From JBMOLL01 sp049325415 (GTDB lineage: Bacteria; Bacteroidota; Bacteroidia; Bacteroidales; GCA-2748055): DNA of 51,948 nucleotides. Within the stretch, counting starts at the first letter, position 1. Each line of letters begins with the position of its first letter. This document shows positions 23,257 through 32,627 of the stretch, piece by piece. The stretch is from contig JBMOLL010000092.1 of the NCBI GenBank assembly GCA_049325415.1, forward strand, positions 1-51,948, given 5' to 3'. The notes beneath the pieces are model-generated. The model had not been told where the DNA came from. It ran no database searches and saw only the letters and a list, made by a program, of their open reading frames with translations. A program made the translations under genes and the position numbers.

Positions 23257-24213
23257 CTACCTGCTTTTGCTGATATCAATCCAGTACTTTCTGGGTCTTG
23301 ATACAAATTTATCCAAATCCTGGTAGATATTCGTCCAGTCGTCTGTTCCGCTCAGTTCGAAGGAGATGGAATAATTGCTCACCGTTTTGGTGATCACCGT
23401 CGATCCGTCGTTGTACACGGTCTCCGTTCCGGCTTCAACCAGTTTCCCGGTAACGCTGGTTCCGTCGCCGAAGGTGAAGGTCACGGTACCGTCGGTCTGG
23501 TTATGCACCCAGGTGCTTTCACCGGTAGGGATCTTGCGATAGAAACCATTGACATCGATATGCGGATCGGCATTGATAAAGATGAAATCGGCATATTTTC
23601 CGTCACTTCCGGCATCGTTCACGAGGGTGCCGTAGGTATTGCCTTCGCTGTTGATCCCTTCGAAGGTAAAGGTGAGGGTGTTATCCTCTTCAGCGGCCGG
23701 ACCGGTGGCGGCATCCCAGCACCAGGGCTTGTCGACCATCTTGAGAACGGCTGCACCGCCCCATTCCGGACCGGTTCCGCCGAACACCACCAGGGCTGAA
23801 ATGTCCCAGGTGCCCGACAGTTCTTCGGTGAAAGGGGTCAGGGTGATCGTCCAGATCAGCGGATCGCCGTGTACCGGGGTCACCGTAATCGTGGCCGAAT
23901 TGTCATCGTTTTCAAAACTCAGTTCATCCCCGGTGGTAACTGAGGCCGTGGCACCGTAGGAAAGCTCAAGTGTGGCGATCCGGATGGCACTGAAATCGGC
24001 ACTGGCCGAGGTGTTATAGGTGAAATTTATGTTTGCGATATCTCCGTCGCGGGTGATCACTGAAGAACCTACCTGTCCGTCGAAGGTGATCCCGAGGATA
24101 TTTCTTTCCTTGTTCCATTCCCCGGCATTGACCTCCGCCAGCGGATCTTTCTGGCAGCCGGTCAGAGAAACCAGGACTGCACAGCTGATTATGATATATC
24201 TGATTGCTTTCAT
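23257..24213 (-). CDS. SusE-position surface glycan-binding-type lipoprotein (318 aa)
   Basis: Lipoprotein signal peptide (LTGC, Cys20) followed by an N-terminal Ig-like/DUF5018-type segment (about 30-125; GEWNKERNILGITFDGQVGSSVITRDGDIANINFTY). The C-terminal domain is tryptophan- and aromatic-rich (WCWDAATGPAAEEDNTLTFTFEGINSEGNTYGTLVNDAG, FYRKIPTGESTWVHNQTDGTVTFTFGDGTSVTG). Position directly after susD, lipid anchor and aromatic-rich beta domain make it a candidate surface glycan-binding protein. It has no catalytic motif. Sequence similarity to SusE itself is not evident, so the name is positional. Confidence 0.72.
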   Translation of the reverse strand: MKAIRYIIISCAVLVSLTGCQKDPLAEVNAGEWNKERNILGITFDGQVGSSVITRDGDIANINFTYNTSASADFSAIRIATLELSYGATASVTTGDELSFENDDNSATITVTPVHGDPLIWTITLTPFTEELSGTWDISALVVFGGTGPEWGGAAVLKMVDKPWCWDAATGPAAEEDNTLTFTFEGINSEGNTYGTLVNDAGSDGKYADFIFINADPHIDVNGFYRKIPTGESTWVHNQTDGTVTFTFGDGTSVTGKLVEAGTETVYNDGSTVITKTVSNYSISFELSGTDDWTNIYQDLDKFVSRPRKYWIDISKSR

Positions 24214-24237
24214 CCCTTTATATTTTTCAGTTTTACA

Positions 24238-25740
24238 TTAATTTCCCGAAACATTGGGGTTGAGGTCGGTTTCCAGTTGCGGGATCGCGTAAAAGGCGGC
24301 CTGTTCCTCGGTGATCCCGGCACTCACGGCACGCGGATCCTTGTCAAGGACCATGGCTTTCCTGCGAAGGTCGTACAGCCTTTGTCCTTCAAATGCCAGT
24401 TCCCAGGCACGTTCCTGGACCACTGAATCGCGGAAGGCAGCGGTTTCCAGTCCTTCGGTCAGATCGCTGATCCCGGCTCTTCCCCTGATCTGGTTGATCC
24501 AGTAGTAACCTTCCGTTGTCGGTCCGGCTGCTTCGGCATAGATGAGCGCCACTTCCGAGAAGCGCATCAGGTAGGGCCTTACGCTCGATTTCTGTCCGCT
24601 GAAATTCGAATCCACATACTTCCTCGGGAAGGCATAGGTAAAGTCGATGCCTTTCTGTCCGGCAAGGTTCCCACTGGCGTCGAACACCTGGGTGACAAGC
24701 AGATCGGTCCTGCGCTTATCGTTGGCGGCATAGCTGGTATAGAAGCTTTCCGTGGTCTTGAATACCTCCCAGCCGTTGGTGCAGAGTTTCAGCGATCCGT
24801 CGGGATTCTTAATATAGTAGGGAACACCGGCAACCCAGGGGTGGAACATCATCCCGATCTTGGAGTATTCACCTTCATCGGTACCGGAAACATCCATCGA
24901 CATGATGAAGATATGCTCGGGTCCGGTGGGATTCTCCACATCATAGATATCGAGCAGGTCGGGATCGAGGGAGTACTCGGTCTGATCGTTCAGCACCTGG
25001 CCAGCAAAATAGACGGCACTGTCGTACATAGTGGCCACATCCTTGTTCATAGCCGTGTAAAGTGTGGCTCCGCTCTCTTTTGCAGAGGCGATGGTCAGGT
25101 AGGACTTGGCCAGGAAGGCCTGGGCTGCAACCCTGTCGGCACGGCCGACGCAACGGTCGATCTGGAGCAGTTCGGCTGCTTTGCGGAAATCGGCATTGAT
25201 CATGTCGTAGATCTCATCCAGGTTCTGTGCCATTTCGGGAGTGGTCTGAGCCACGGTCTTCACCATCTCGCGCTGGATGGGAACGAGTCCGTATACCCTT
25301 ACCAGGTTAAAATAGTGATAGGCCCTGAGGAAATAAGCCTCACCCAGCAGTTTGTTTTTCGCTGCCTCATCAAAATCGCTGTTCTCCACGTTCTCTATCA
25401 CGGCATTGGCCCGGTTGATCCCGATGTAACAGTATTTGAAGAAATAGGTGAGGGTTTCATTGGTCGGCTCGGTTTTCCAGTTGTTCAGGTCCTGTGAACC
25501 GTAGGCTTCCCCCGATTTCACATCGCAGATATCGGAAGCCAGTTCGCCGATGTAGAAAATCCCCCTTGAATACTCGATGAAATTGAGGGTGTTATAGGCA
25601 TAGAGGACGGCCGATTCGGCATCGGCGGCCGTTTTGTAGAAGTTGTCGTCTGAATAGAAACCATAGGGTTGCTCATTCAGGTCACACGATTGAACGATCA
25701 GTCCTGTGATAAGTATGATAAGTGCTAATCTTGCTTTCAT
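24238..25740 (-). CDS. SusD/RagB-family nutrient-binding lipoprotein
   Basis: A 500-aa SusD-like protein with lipobox VQSC (Cys19), the usual N-terminal segment (DLNEQPYGFYSDDNFYKTAADAESAVLYAYN), TPR-like helices (AKNKLLGEAYFLRAYHYFNLVRVYG) and the C-terminal SusD signature (RPYLMRFSEVALIYAEAAG, INQIRGRAGI, RAWELAFEGQRLYDLRRKAMVL). SusD lids sit on SusC in the outer membrane and help capture glycans. The gene begins 12 bp after susC, so the two are co-transcribed. Confidence 0.97.
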   Translation of the reverse strand: MKARLALIILITGLIVQSCDLNEQPYGFYSDDNFYKTAADAESAVLYAYNTLNFIEYSRGIFYIGELASDICDVKSGEAYGSQDLNNWKTEPTNETLTYFFKYCYIGINRANAVIENVENSDFDEAAKNKLLGEAYFLRAYHYFNLVRVYGLVPIQREMVKTVAQTTPEMAQNLDEIYDMINADFRKAAELLQIDRCVGRADRVAAQAFLAKSYLTIASAKESGATLYTAMNKDVATMYDSAVYFAGQVLNDQTEYSLDPDLLDIYDVENPTGPEHIFIMSMDVSGTDEGEYSKIGMMFHPWVAGVPYYIKNPDGSLKLCTNGWEVFKTTESFYTSYAANDKRRTDLLVTQVFDASGNLAGQKGIDFTYAFPRKYVDSNFSGQKSSVRPYLMRFSEVALIYAEAAGPTTEGYYWINQIRGRAGISDLTEGLETAAFRDSVVQERAWELAFEGQRLYDLRRKAMVLDKDPRAVSAGITEEQAAFYAIPQLETDLNPNVSGN

Positions 25741-25752
25741 GTGGATCTTTAA

Positions 25753-28700
25753 TTAAAAGGTGATTTCAAGGCCAAGGGTCAGCTTTCTGAAGCGCGGATA
25801 TCCTCCGTAATAGATCCCTTTCGTTCCCACTTCGGAGTCGTAGCCTTTGAATTTCGAAAATGTATAGAGGTTCGAAGCATTCAGGTAGACCCTGAAGTTC
25901 TGCAGCCACTTAACTTTTTCGGCTGTGAAATTGTAGCCGAGGTTCACGTTCTGGATCCTGACGAAAGAACCGTCTTCGATCCACCAGTCGGAGAAGTAAT
26001 AACTCCTGCTGTCGCGGAGGCTCGGGAAATCGTTGTTGGGATTATCCTGGGTCCAGCGCAGCGGTGTGGTATTGGGCTGACCACCCCATTTGGTGTAGTT
26101 GATCACATCGTTGCCGAAGACCCCGTTCAGGAAGACTTCCGCATCGAAATTCTTCCACCTGCCGTTCAGGGAGAAGCTCATGGTGAAGTCCGGGTTCGGA
26201 TTGCCGATGATGGTACGGTCGTTCTGATCGATGGTGCCATCACCGCTTATATCCATATACTTAAACTCGCCGGGCTGTGCAAAATCCCCTGAAAGTCCTG
26301 CGGCCAGTCCTTCCTCTTCACTCTGCACGATCCCGTCGACCATATAACCGTAGAACACGTTCACGGGCTGACCGATGGCCAGGATATTCGGGATCTGGCT
26401 GAAAGTACCGAGGGAGGATCCCCAGAATTCGTATTGCATTCCGGTAATCTCATCGGTACGGAGACCCGACGAAACAGCGTCGCCAAGGTCCATCACCATG
26501 TTCCTGTTCCTTGAATAAATGAAGGAGGCGGATAAGCCGTAATCGCCCTGGCTGAGGATGTTCCCGGTGAGGGTGATTTCAAACCCGCGGTTCTCGATCT
26601 CGCCGTCGTTCACCCACATCAGGTCATAGCCCGAGCTCAGGGTAAGGTTTTTCTGACGGAGCAGGTCGGAAGTATTTTTTACATAGTAATCGAATACCAG
26701 ACTGAGCTTCTTGTTCAGGAAGGCCATATCGGTTCCGAAATCGTACTGGGCCGTGGTTTCCCATTTCAGGTCCTCGTTCGGTATCCCGCTCCATACCTTG
26801 AAACGGTAATCATCACCGGTATAGCCGGAAACAAAACCGGGTCCGATTGAAGTACGCCAGGCTTCGTTGTAGTAGTATTGCTCGATACCATACTGGCTGA
26901 GGGTCTGGTAAGCGGAGATCCCCTGGTTACCAGAGATCCCGTAGGAGAAGCGGAACATCAGTTCATCAAAGATGTTCAGATCGCGGATGAAGTCTTCCTG
27001 GTGAGCTTTCCATTTGACAGCTCCCGAGGGGAAGTAGGCCCATTTGTTGTTTACGCCAAACTTCGACGAACCATCGGTACGCATAGTCAGTGTTACCAGG
27101 TATTTGTCGGCCAGTGCATAATTCAGACGGCCCATGAACGACACCAGTTTCGATTCTCCAAAACCGTTCGAAACCTTGTTCATCTCAGGATCACCCGAAC
27201 CCATGTTCTCATTGCCCAGACTCTCGTTGATAAAACCGTAGGCGTTCAGGTTGGAACTCCTCTGCATGTAATATTCATAGGAATGTCCAGCCATGAAGGT
27301 AATACGGTGGATGTCGCCGAGGTATTTGTCCCAGGTGAGGTAGGTCTCGGAAACCAGGTAGTTGCTCAGCCAGTTACCCAGGCCTGCCGCACCGTCGTTA
27401 AAGTCGCCCGATTCGGTATAGACATCGGGGTTGTAGGTGTCGCTGACATAACTGCCGTATTTGTAGTTCAGCTGCGATTTCAGCGTGAGGGCAGGGGTGA
27501 ACTTCACATCGGCCTGCCACGACGAGAGGATGTCGATGGAACTGGTCTCGTTAAGACGCAGGTCGGTAAGGGCCATCGGGTTGGAATAGTCGTTCGCACC
27601 GGCAAGGAAATAGGTCCCGTCGTCGTTGTACACCGGCCACAGCGGGTTGCGGTAATAGGCCAGTCCACCGTTGTAGTTCCGGAATCCCTTGGTGAGGATG
27701 TTGGAGGTGGCGATCGTCAGGAAATCGGTGACTTTCTGGTTCACACTCAGGTTGACGATCTGTTTGTTGTAGTCGTCCTGGATGTAAACACCCTGTTCAG
27801 CGAAATTATTGACACTGAGGTTGAAGGATGTGGTTGAGTTGGCACTGTTAATGCTGACCACCGTATTATTGGTAAGGGGATAGGGGCGGAAAACCACATC
27901 GGCCCAGTTGGTATGGTAGGGCCAGATACCGCTTTCGATCTCGTATACCGAGGGATAGTAAACGCCGTTGGAAAAGGTGGTACCGTTATAAAGCGGCACA
28001 TAGCCGGCATTGATCCTTCCTTCGTTGCTCAGCTGGGCCATCAGGGAGAGGTTGTCCCAAACATTCAGTTTCGAGGTGAACTGCGAGAGGGTGGTCTGCT
28101 GCCTGATGCTGACACGGGTTGTCCCCGTGCGGGCTTTTTTGGTGGTGACAATAATCACCCCGTTAGCTCCCCTCGAACCATAAATGGCGGAGGCGGAAGC
28201 ATCCTTGAGGATCTCGACCGACACAATGTCGGAAGGGTTGATGAACTTCAGGTTTCCGGCGTCGCCCATCGGGAAGCCGTCAACCACCATCAGGGGCGCG
28301 TTGGAGCCGTAAAGAGAACTTTCACCGCGGATCCTTACCGTGGAGCCGGAACCGGGGTCCTGCGAAGAGTTGATGATCGTCAGACCCGCCGAACGTCCCT
28401 GGAGCAGTCCGTCGATGGAGTTTGCCGGGGTGTTGTTGAGCTGGTCTACCTTGACGGTGCTGACCGATCCGGTGAGGTCACTCTTTTTCACCGTACCATA
28501 ACCTACCACCACCACATCTTCGAGCTCAATCGCCTCTTCGCTGAGGGTGACGGAGAGGTTTGCAGAAGTGACTGGTACATATTCGGTTACATAACCAATA
28601 AAGGATACGATCAGAGTATCGCCCATGCGGGCGCTGATCTCAAACTCACCTGCACCGTTTGTGGTGGTGCCTGCAGAGCTACTTTTAACGATGATCGTTG

Positions 28701-28842
28701 CTCCGGGCAGGGGCATGTCCCGGTCGACCCTGACAACACCGCGGATCTTTTGCGCCTGTCCGTAAAGCGCATTCGATGAGAGTGCTGTGATCACTAAGAT
28801 GGCAATCAGAAGAGGCCATTGCCTTAGCAGATATTTTCTCAT
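25753..28842 (-). CDS. SusC/RagA-family TonB-linked outer-membrane importer
   Basis: A 1029-aa SusC-type receptor. It has a signal peptide (to about residue 30, LYGQAQ), a carboxypeptidase-like domain (about 32-110; IRGVVRVDRDMPLPGATIIVK), a TonB-box-like stretch (EDVVVVGYGTVKKSDLTGSVS), a plug (about 125-230; ANSIDGLLQGRSAGLTI, STVRIRGESSLYGSNAPLMVVDGFP) and a barrel ending LTLGLEITF. It imports oligosaccharides with SusD as lid. It is the first gene of the minus-strand PUL and faces the divergent AraC regulator across a 231-bp AT-rich gap. Confidence 0.97.
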   Translation of the reverse strand: MRKYLLRQWPLLIAILVITALSSNALYGQAQKIRGVVRVDRDMPLPGATIIVKSSSAGTTTNGAGEFEISARMGDTLIVSFIGYVTEYVPVTSANLSVTLSEEAIELEDVVVVGYGTVKKSDLTGSVSTVKVDQLNNTPANSIDGLLQGRSAGLTIINSSQDPGSGSTVRIRGESSLYGSNAPLMVVDGFPMGDAGNLKFINPSDIVSVEILKDASASAIYGSRGANGVIIVTTKKARTGTTRVSIRQQTTLSQFTSKLNVWDNLSLMAQLSNEGRINAGYVPLYNGTTFSNGVYYPSVYEIESGIWPYHTNWADVVFRPYPLTNNTVVSINSANSTTSFNLSVNNFAEQGVYIQDDYNKQIVNLSVNQKVTDFLTIATSNILTKGFRNYNGGLAYYRNPLWPVYNDDGTYFLAGANDYSNPMALTDLRLNETSSIDILSSWQADVKFTPALTLKSQLNYKYGSYVSDTYNPDVYTESGDFNDGAAGLGNWLSNYLVSETYLTWDKYLGDIHRITFMAGHSYEYYMQRSSNLNAYGFINESLGNENMGSGDPEMNKVSNGFGESKLVSFMGRLNYALADKYLVTLTMRTDGSSKFGVNNKWAYFPSGAVKWKAHQEDFIRDLNIFDELMFRFSYGISGNQGISAYQTLSQYGIEQYYYNEAWRTSIGPGFVSGYTGDDYRFKVWSGIPNEDLKWETTAQYDFGTDMAFLNKKLSLVFDYYVKNTSDLLRQKNLTLSSGYDLMWVNDGEIENRGFEITLTGNILSQGDYGLSASFIYSRNRNMVMDLGDAVSSGLRTDEITGMQYEFWGSSLGTFSQIPNILAIGQPVNVFYGYMVDGIVQSEEEGLAAGLSGDFAQPGEFKYMDISGDGTIDQNDRTIIGNPNPDFTMSFSLNGRWKNFDAEVFLNGVFGNDVINYTKWGGQPNTTPLRWTQDNPNNDFPSLRDSRSYYFSDWWIEDGSFVRIQNVNLGYNFTAEKVKWLQNFRVYLNASNLYTFSKFKGYDSEVGTKGIYYGGYPRFRKLTLGLEITF

Positions 28843-29073
28843 AGCTGGTAGTATAAAGGTTTAATAATTTTTCAGAACAAAGGTTTTTAATATTTTACAC
28901 ATATTTTAATAGTTATTGACTGATTTATAGTATTTATTTGAACATTGTCTCGAATAGTGTTTATTTATACGTCTGATAATAAATAATATGTAATTATTAA
29001 AATTTGTTTCCTAATTATGTTATTATGAAAAAATATCTATATTTTTGTCCGATCACCTTGTAGAAAATCAGGC
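28843..29073. promoter_or_regulatory. Divergent AT-rich control region between susC and the AraC gene
   Basis: The 231-bp gap is strongly AT-rich, unlike its flanks. On the plus strand TATTTTTG at 29040-29047 is an exact TAnnTTTG -7 box, 27 bases before the AraC start at 29074. On the minus strand, AACCTTTG near 28880 is a weaker candidate for susC. No obvious long palindrome is seen, but the short repeated words ATAATAAATA and TATTTAT could hold AraC half-sites. Confidence 0.5.
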
Positions 29074-29943
29074 ATGAGCACCATTATCCGCGAGATCACC
29101 CCCCTTAAGTCGGAAGACCTGTTTATCCTCCTGAATAACAAACAGGCCAAGTTTGATTACCAGATCCATTTTCATTCCGATTATGAGCTGAACATGGTAT
29201 GCAATACCAGTGGCAAGCGAATAGTGGGTGATTCGATGGAGCAATTTAGCGATTTTGACCTGATCCTGATCGGATCCAATCTGCCTCATGTATGGAAGGC
29301 GCCGACCCATGAGGAAACGCATGTGATCACCATTCAGTTTCATGATCAGATCCTCAATTCTTTTCTGATGGGGAAGCGTCTTTTTGGTCCGATCAGGGAC
29401 ATGCTGGCCCGCTCAACACGGGGGCTGGATTTCTCGGAAGACACCAAGCAGCGGATGAAAGACAGGATCTTTGCCCTGAGCCGTTCCCATGGCTTCAACA
29501 CGGCGCTGGATTTCTTTTCCATCCTTTACGATCTGTCCACCTCCCAGGGCCAGCGCAACCTGGCCAGTCCGAATTACGACACGGCCAGTGTGATCCGCGA
29601 GACCAAGAGCCGGCGAATAGCCAGGGTCTGTAATTACATCGAGGAGAACTACCGCGAAGAGATCAATCTTACCACCGTTGCCGGTCAGATCGGGATGTCG
29701 GAATCGGCCTTCAGTCATTTCTTTAAGAAACGCACCAACCGGTCCTTCATTTCTTACCTGAACGATGTGAGGATCGGGCATGCCACCAAAATGCTCTTCG
29801 AAACCACCCACAGCATATCCGAGATTGCCTATCTCACGGGTTTCCATAACATATCCAATTTCAACCGCATCTTCAAGAAAAGCAAGGGCCAGACCCCGAG
29901 CGAATACCGCGCCGCCATCCAGAAAATGCTGACGAAGTTTTAA
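29074..29943 (+). CDS. AraC-family transcriptional regulator, probable PUL regulator
   Basis: N-terminal cupin-like sensing domain (about 15-120; FDYQIHFHSDYELNMVCNTSGKRIVGDSMEQF, GSNLPHVWKAP) and C-terminal double helix-turn-helix (about 190-289; INLTTVAGQIGMSESAFSHFFKKRT, SISEIAYLTGFHNISNFNRIFKKSKGQTPSEYR). This layout is that of soluble AraC activators that respond to a sugar or another small effector. It is transcribed away from susC and toward the GH3 gene, so it could control both arms of the glycan locus. PULs more often use hybrid two-component systems or ECF sigma/anti-sigma pairs, so an AraC type is a less common arrangement. Confidence 0.93.
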   Translation: MSTIIREITPLKSEDLFILLNNKQAKFDYQIHFHSDYELNMVCNTSGKRIVGDSMEQFSDFDLILIGSNLPHVWKAPTHEETHVITIQFHDQILNSFLMGKRLFGPIRDMLARSTRGLDFSEDTKQRMKDRIFALSRSHGFNTALDFFSILYDLSTSQGQRNLASPNYDTASVIRETKSRRIARVCNYIEENYREEINLTTVAGQIGMSESAFSHFFKKRTNRSFISYLNDVRIGHATKMLFETTHSISEIAYLTGFHNISNFNRIFKKSKGQTPSEYRAAIQKMLTKF

Positions 29944-29998
29944 AGCCCGGCGCCGGAAGGAAAAATAAACACTGCAATAGCACAGCTTTCACGTTATT

Positions 29999-30126
29999 CC
30001 TCACCCCTAATCCTTCTCCACATGGAGAGGGGCATGAAAAAGGCCTGCTTCAATCTTTTTGCAGATAGATCGTTATATTCTGAGACAACCATCCCTCTCC
30101 AAATGGAGAGGGACAGGAGGGTGAGG
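29999..30126. repeat. Inverted pair of a CTCCA-ATGGAG repeat
   Basis: Copy 1 (29999-30032) reads CCTCACCCCTAATCCTTCTC followed by CACATGGAGAGGGG. Copy 2 (about 30092-30126) is its approximate reverse complement, CCCTCTCCAAATGGAGAGGG followed by ACAGGAGGGTGAGG. Each copy contains its own short hairpin (CTCC/GGAG) and the two face each other across 60 bp. The remaining gap up to the GH3 start at 30248 shows no gene. The ACAGGAGGGTGAGG word is shared with the repeat region at 16891. Confidence 0.65.
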
Positions 30127-30247
30127 ACCAATACATCATCTCTTTCACTTCCTTGCCCTTCTCTTGTTCAGCGCTTGCATTTTCGCGTCATTCCATTAAT
30201 TTTATTCCGCTTTAATTTCAAACTCACACCCAAATAACCATTTTATC

Positions 30248-32569
30248 ATGAATTTCAGGAATCTGTTTGTTTTGCTTGTTATCCTGTCCGCTGTCTCTTG
30301 CAACCGCGTGCAGGTGAAGCAGTCGGCCCTTTTAAAAAATGAGGCCCGTATCGACAGCCTCATCTCGGTAATGACGCTGGAGGAGAAAATCGAAATGCTT
30401 CATGCCAAACATATGTTTGTCTCGGCCGGTGTCGAACGGCTCGGGATTGCCGATATGAACTACGTCGACGGTCCTTTCGGTATCCGCGAGGAGCTGGAGC
30501 CCGACGGCTGGAGTCCGCTTGGCTGGGAGACCGACCGTTCCACGTTTTTCCCGACCGGCTCAGCACTGGCGGCCACCTGGAGCCCCGAACTTGCCTATGC
30601 CTACGGTACGGCGATGGCAAAAGAGGCCCGTCTCAGGGGAAAAGACATGCTCCTCGGTCCGGCGATCAATATCCAGCGGATCCCCACCGGGGGTCGTACC
30701 TACGAATACCTCAGCGAGGATCCCTTCCTCTCCTCCCGCCTTTCCGTGGGCTATACAAAAGGGGTGCAGGACAACGGCGTGGCCGTTTGCCTTAAGCACT
30801 ATGCTCTTAATAACCAGGAAGATAACCGGGGGATGGTCAATGTGGTGATCGGGGAAAGGGCCATGCGCGAGGTCTACCTGCCTCCCTTTCAGGCCGCGGT
30901 GGAAGAAGCGGATGCCTGGGGGGTGATGTCGGCCTACAACAAGGTGAACGGCTACTGGTGCTCCGAAAACGATATCCTTCTGAATAAGATACTCCGCGAC
31001 GACTGGGGCTTTGCCGGCATGGTGGTCTCCGACTGGAGCGGGACCCATTCGACGGTACCGGCGATCATGAGCGGACTGAACGTGGAAATGCCGGGCAAAT
31101 TCTACCTGGGCCAGGCCCTCCTGGATTCAGTCAATGCCGGGGCCGTGCCCATGGAGGTGATCGACCAGCGGGTAAGGGAGATCCTGAGGGTGAGGCTGGC
31201 CGTTGCGCCGGTTCCTGCCGATCAGGCCAACAAAGTGCTCACTTCACAGCCCGAAAGCCAGAAAACCGCCTATGATGTGGCCTGCAAATCCATTGTGCTG
31301 CTGAAGAACGACGGGATACTCCCGCTCGACCTTTCGGCAAAACCCGTGATCGCCGTCATCGGCGCCAATGCCAGACAAACGATGGCCAACGGCGGACTGG
31401 GTGCAGGGGTGAAGGCACTGTACGAATTCACCCCGCTCGAGGGACTGCTCAACCGGATCGGCGATAAAGCCGAGCTGATCTATGCCGAGGGCTATGTTCC
31501 GGTTGTGTACGATTGGGTGAGGTTTCAGGGCAAACGTTCGCCGGAGGAGAATGCCAGGATCGACAAAGCCCGCGCCCTGCGTTCGGCCGAACTGGAAAAG
31601 GAAGCACTCGCGCTGGCCGGGAAAGCAGATATCATTCTTTTTATCGGGGGAGATAACCGCGCCGTGGAATCGGAGGGGAACGACCGTACCGATATTTTCC
31701 TGCCATCGGGACAGGATCAGCTGATCCGCAAACTGGCCGACATTAATCCCAATATTGTGACTGTTCTGACCAGCGGCGCCCCGAACGACCTGAATGTGGT
31801 TAATCCGCTTTCAAAGGCCCTGCTTATCTCCTGGTTCAACGGTTCGGAAGGTGGAAATGCCCTTGCCGATGTGCTCACAGGAGCCGTCTCTCCCTCCGGA
31901 CGCCTGCCTTTTACCCTTCCCCTTAAACTGGAGGATGTTCCGGCCTATGCCCTGGGGAATTATCCGCAGGGAGCCAAAACAAAGGATATTTTTGCAGGGT
32001 TGATCTCGGATGATGAACCGGGGAAGGGAAAGGTTGAGGATAAAGTTGAGGATGAGGATAAGGATGAGGATAAGGCTGAGGATAAGGATAAGGATGAGGT
32101 GGGGGATCCGAATATTGCTTTTTATTCGGAAGAGTCGCTGGTAGGTTACCGCTGGTACGAGACAAAGAACATCCCCGTGATGTATCCTTTTGGTTACGGA
32201 CTTAGCTATACGACCTTCAGCTATTCCGACCTGGTGGCTGAAAAGGATATGTACCGCAGCGGAGAAACGATCGCGGTTTCCTTTAATCTAACCAATACCG
32301 GCTCGGTCGCTGCCGATGAGGTGCCCCAGTTGTACGTGCACCGGGTGAACCCGGCTGTTGAATGGCCGGCAAAGGAACTTAAAGCCTTTACCCGTGTAAA
32401 CCTTGCTCCCGGTGAAACCCGGCAGGTGAAACTTGAGATCCCTGTTGAAAGCCTCCGGTACTGGAATGAAGAGCTTCAGCAATGGAGCGATGATCCCTGT
32501 GAAATAGAGCTTTTGCTCGGAGCTTCGGTACGCGATGTAAAACTGACCGGAAAGGTCAGGATCGAGTAG
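30248..32569 (+). CDS. GH3 beta-glucosidase-like lipoprotein with a repeat-encoded insertion
   Basis: Lipoprotein signal (AVSC, Cys18) and a complete GH3 layout: TIM-like domain with K183-H184 (CLKHY) and the nucleophile D262 in GMVVSDWSGTH, alpha/beta sandwich (about 345-580), then a fibronectin III-like C-terminal domain (about 660-773; GETIAVSFNLTNTGSVAADEVPQLYV). It probably trims beta-linked sugars from oligosaccharides in the periplasm or at the surface. Residues about 592-620 are a highly charged insertion of K, E and D repeats, encoded by a 12-bp DNA repeat (AAGGTTGAGGAT units) like the one after tex. The insertion lies before the family block YRWYETKNIPVMYPFGYGLSY and keeps the frame. 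Confidence 0.93.
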   Translation: MNFRNLFVLLVILSAVSCNRVQVKQSALLKNEARIDSLISVMTLEEKIEMLHAKHMFVSAGVERLGIADMNYVDGPFGIREELEPDGWSPLGWETDRSTFFPTGSALAATWSPELAYAYGTAMAKEARLRGKDMLLGPAINIQRIPTGGRTYEYLSEDPFLSSRLSVGYTKGVQDNGVAVCLKHYALNNQEDNRGMVNVVIGERAMREVYLPPFQAAVEEADAWGVMSAYNKVNGYWCSENDILLNKILRDDWGFAGMVVSDWSGTHSTVPAIMSGLNVEMPGKFYLGQALLDSVNAGAVPMEVIDQRVREILRVRLAVAPVPADQANKVLTSQPESQKTAYDVACKSIVLLKNDGILPLDLSAKPVIAVIGANARQTMANGGLGAGVKALYEFTPLEGLLNRIGDKAELIYAEGYVPVVYDWVRFQGKRSPEENARIDKARALRSAELEKEALALAGKADIILFIGGDNRAVESEGNDRTDIFLPSGQDQLIRKLADINPNIVTVLTSGAPNDLNVVNPLSKALLISWFNGSEGGNALADVLTGAVSPSGRLPFTLPLKLEDVPAYALGNYPQGAKTKDIFAGLISDDEPGKGKVEDKVEDEDKDEDKAEDKDKDEVGDPNIAFYSEESLVGYRWYETKNIPVMYPFGYGLSYTTFSYSDLVAEKDMYRSGETIAVSFNLTNTGSVAADEVPQLYVHRVNPAVEWPAKELKAFTRVNLAPGETRQVKLEIPVESLRYWNEELQQWSDDPCEIELLLGASVRDVKLTGKVRIE
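32021..32105 (+). repeat. In-frame simple repeat inside the GH3 gene
   Basis: About 85 bp of near-repeats of AAGGTTGAGGATAAA and AAGGATGAGGAT in phase with the codons, giving K-V-E-D and K-D-E-D units. It resembles the intergenic repeat at 16771-16889, which read in the same phase would give K-V-E-N units. Confidence 0.85.
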
Positions 32570-32627
32570 TCCGGGACCACCGGGATCCCACGGGACAATC
32601 TTTTACAAAACAAGATAACAGAGGGCT

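Noticed and set aside
26878..28779. Long plus-strand frames opposite susC
   Set aside because: They are antisense shadows without signal peptide or domain; susC is complete.
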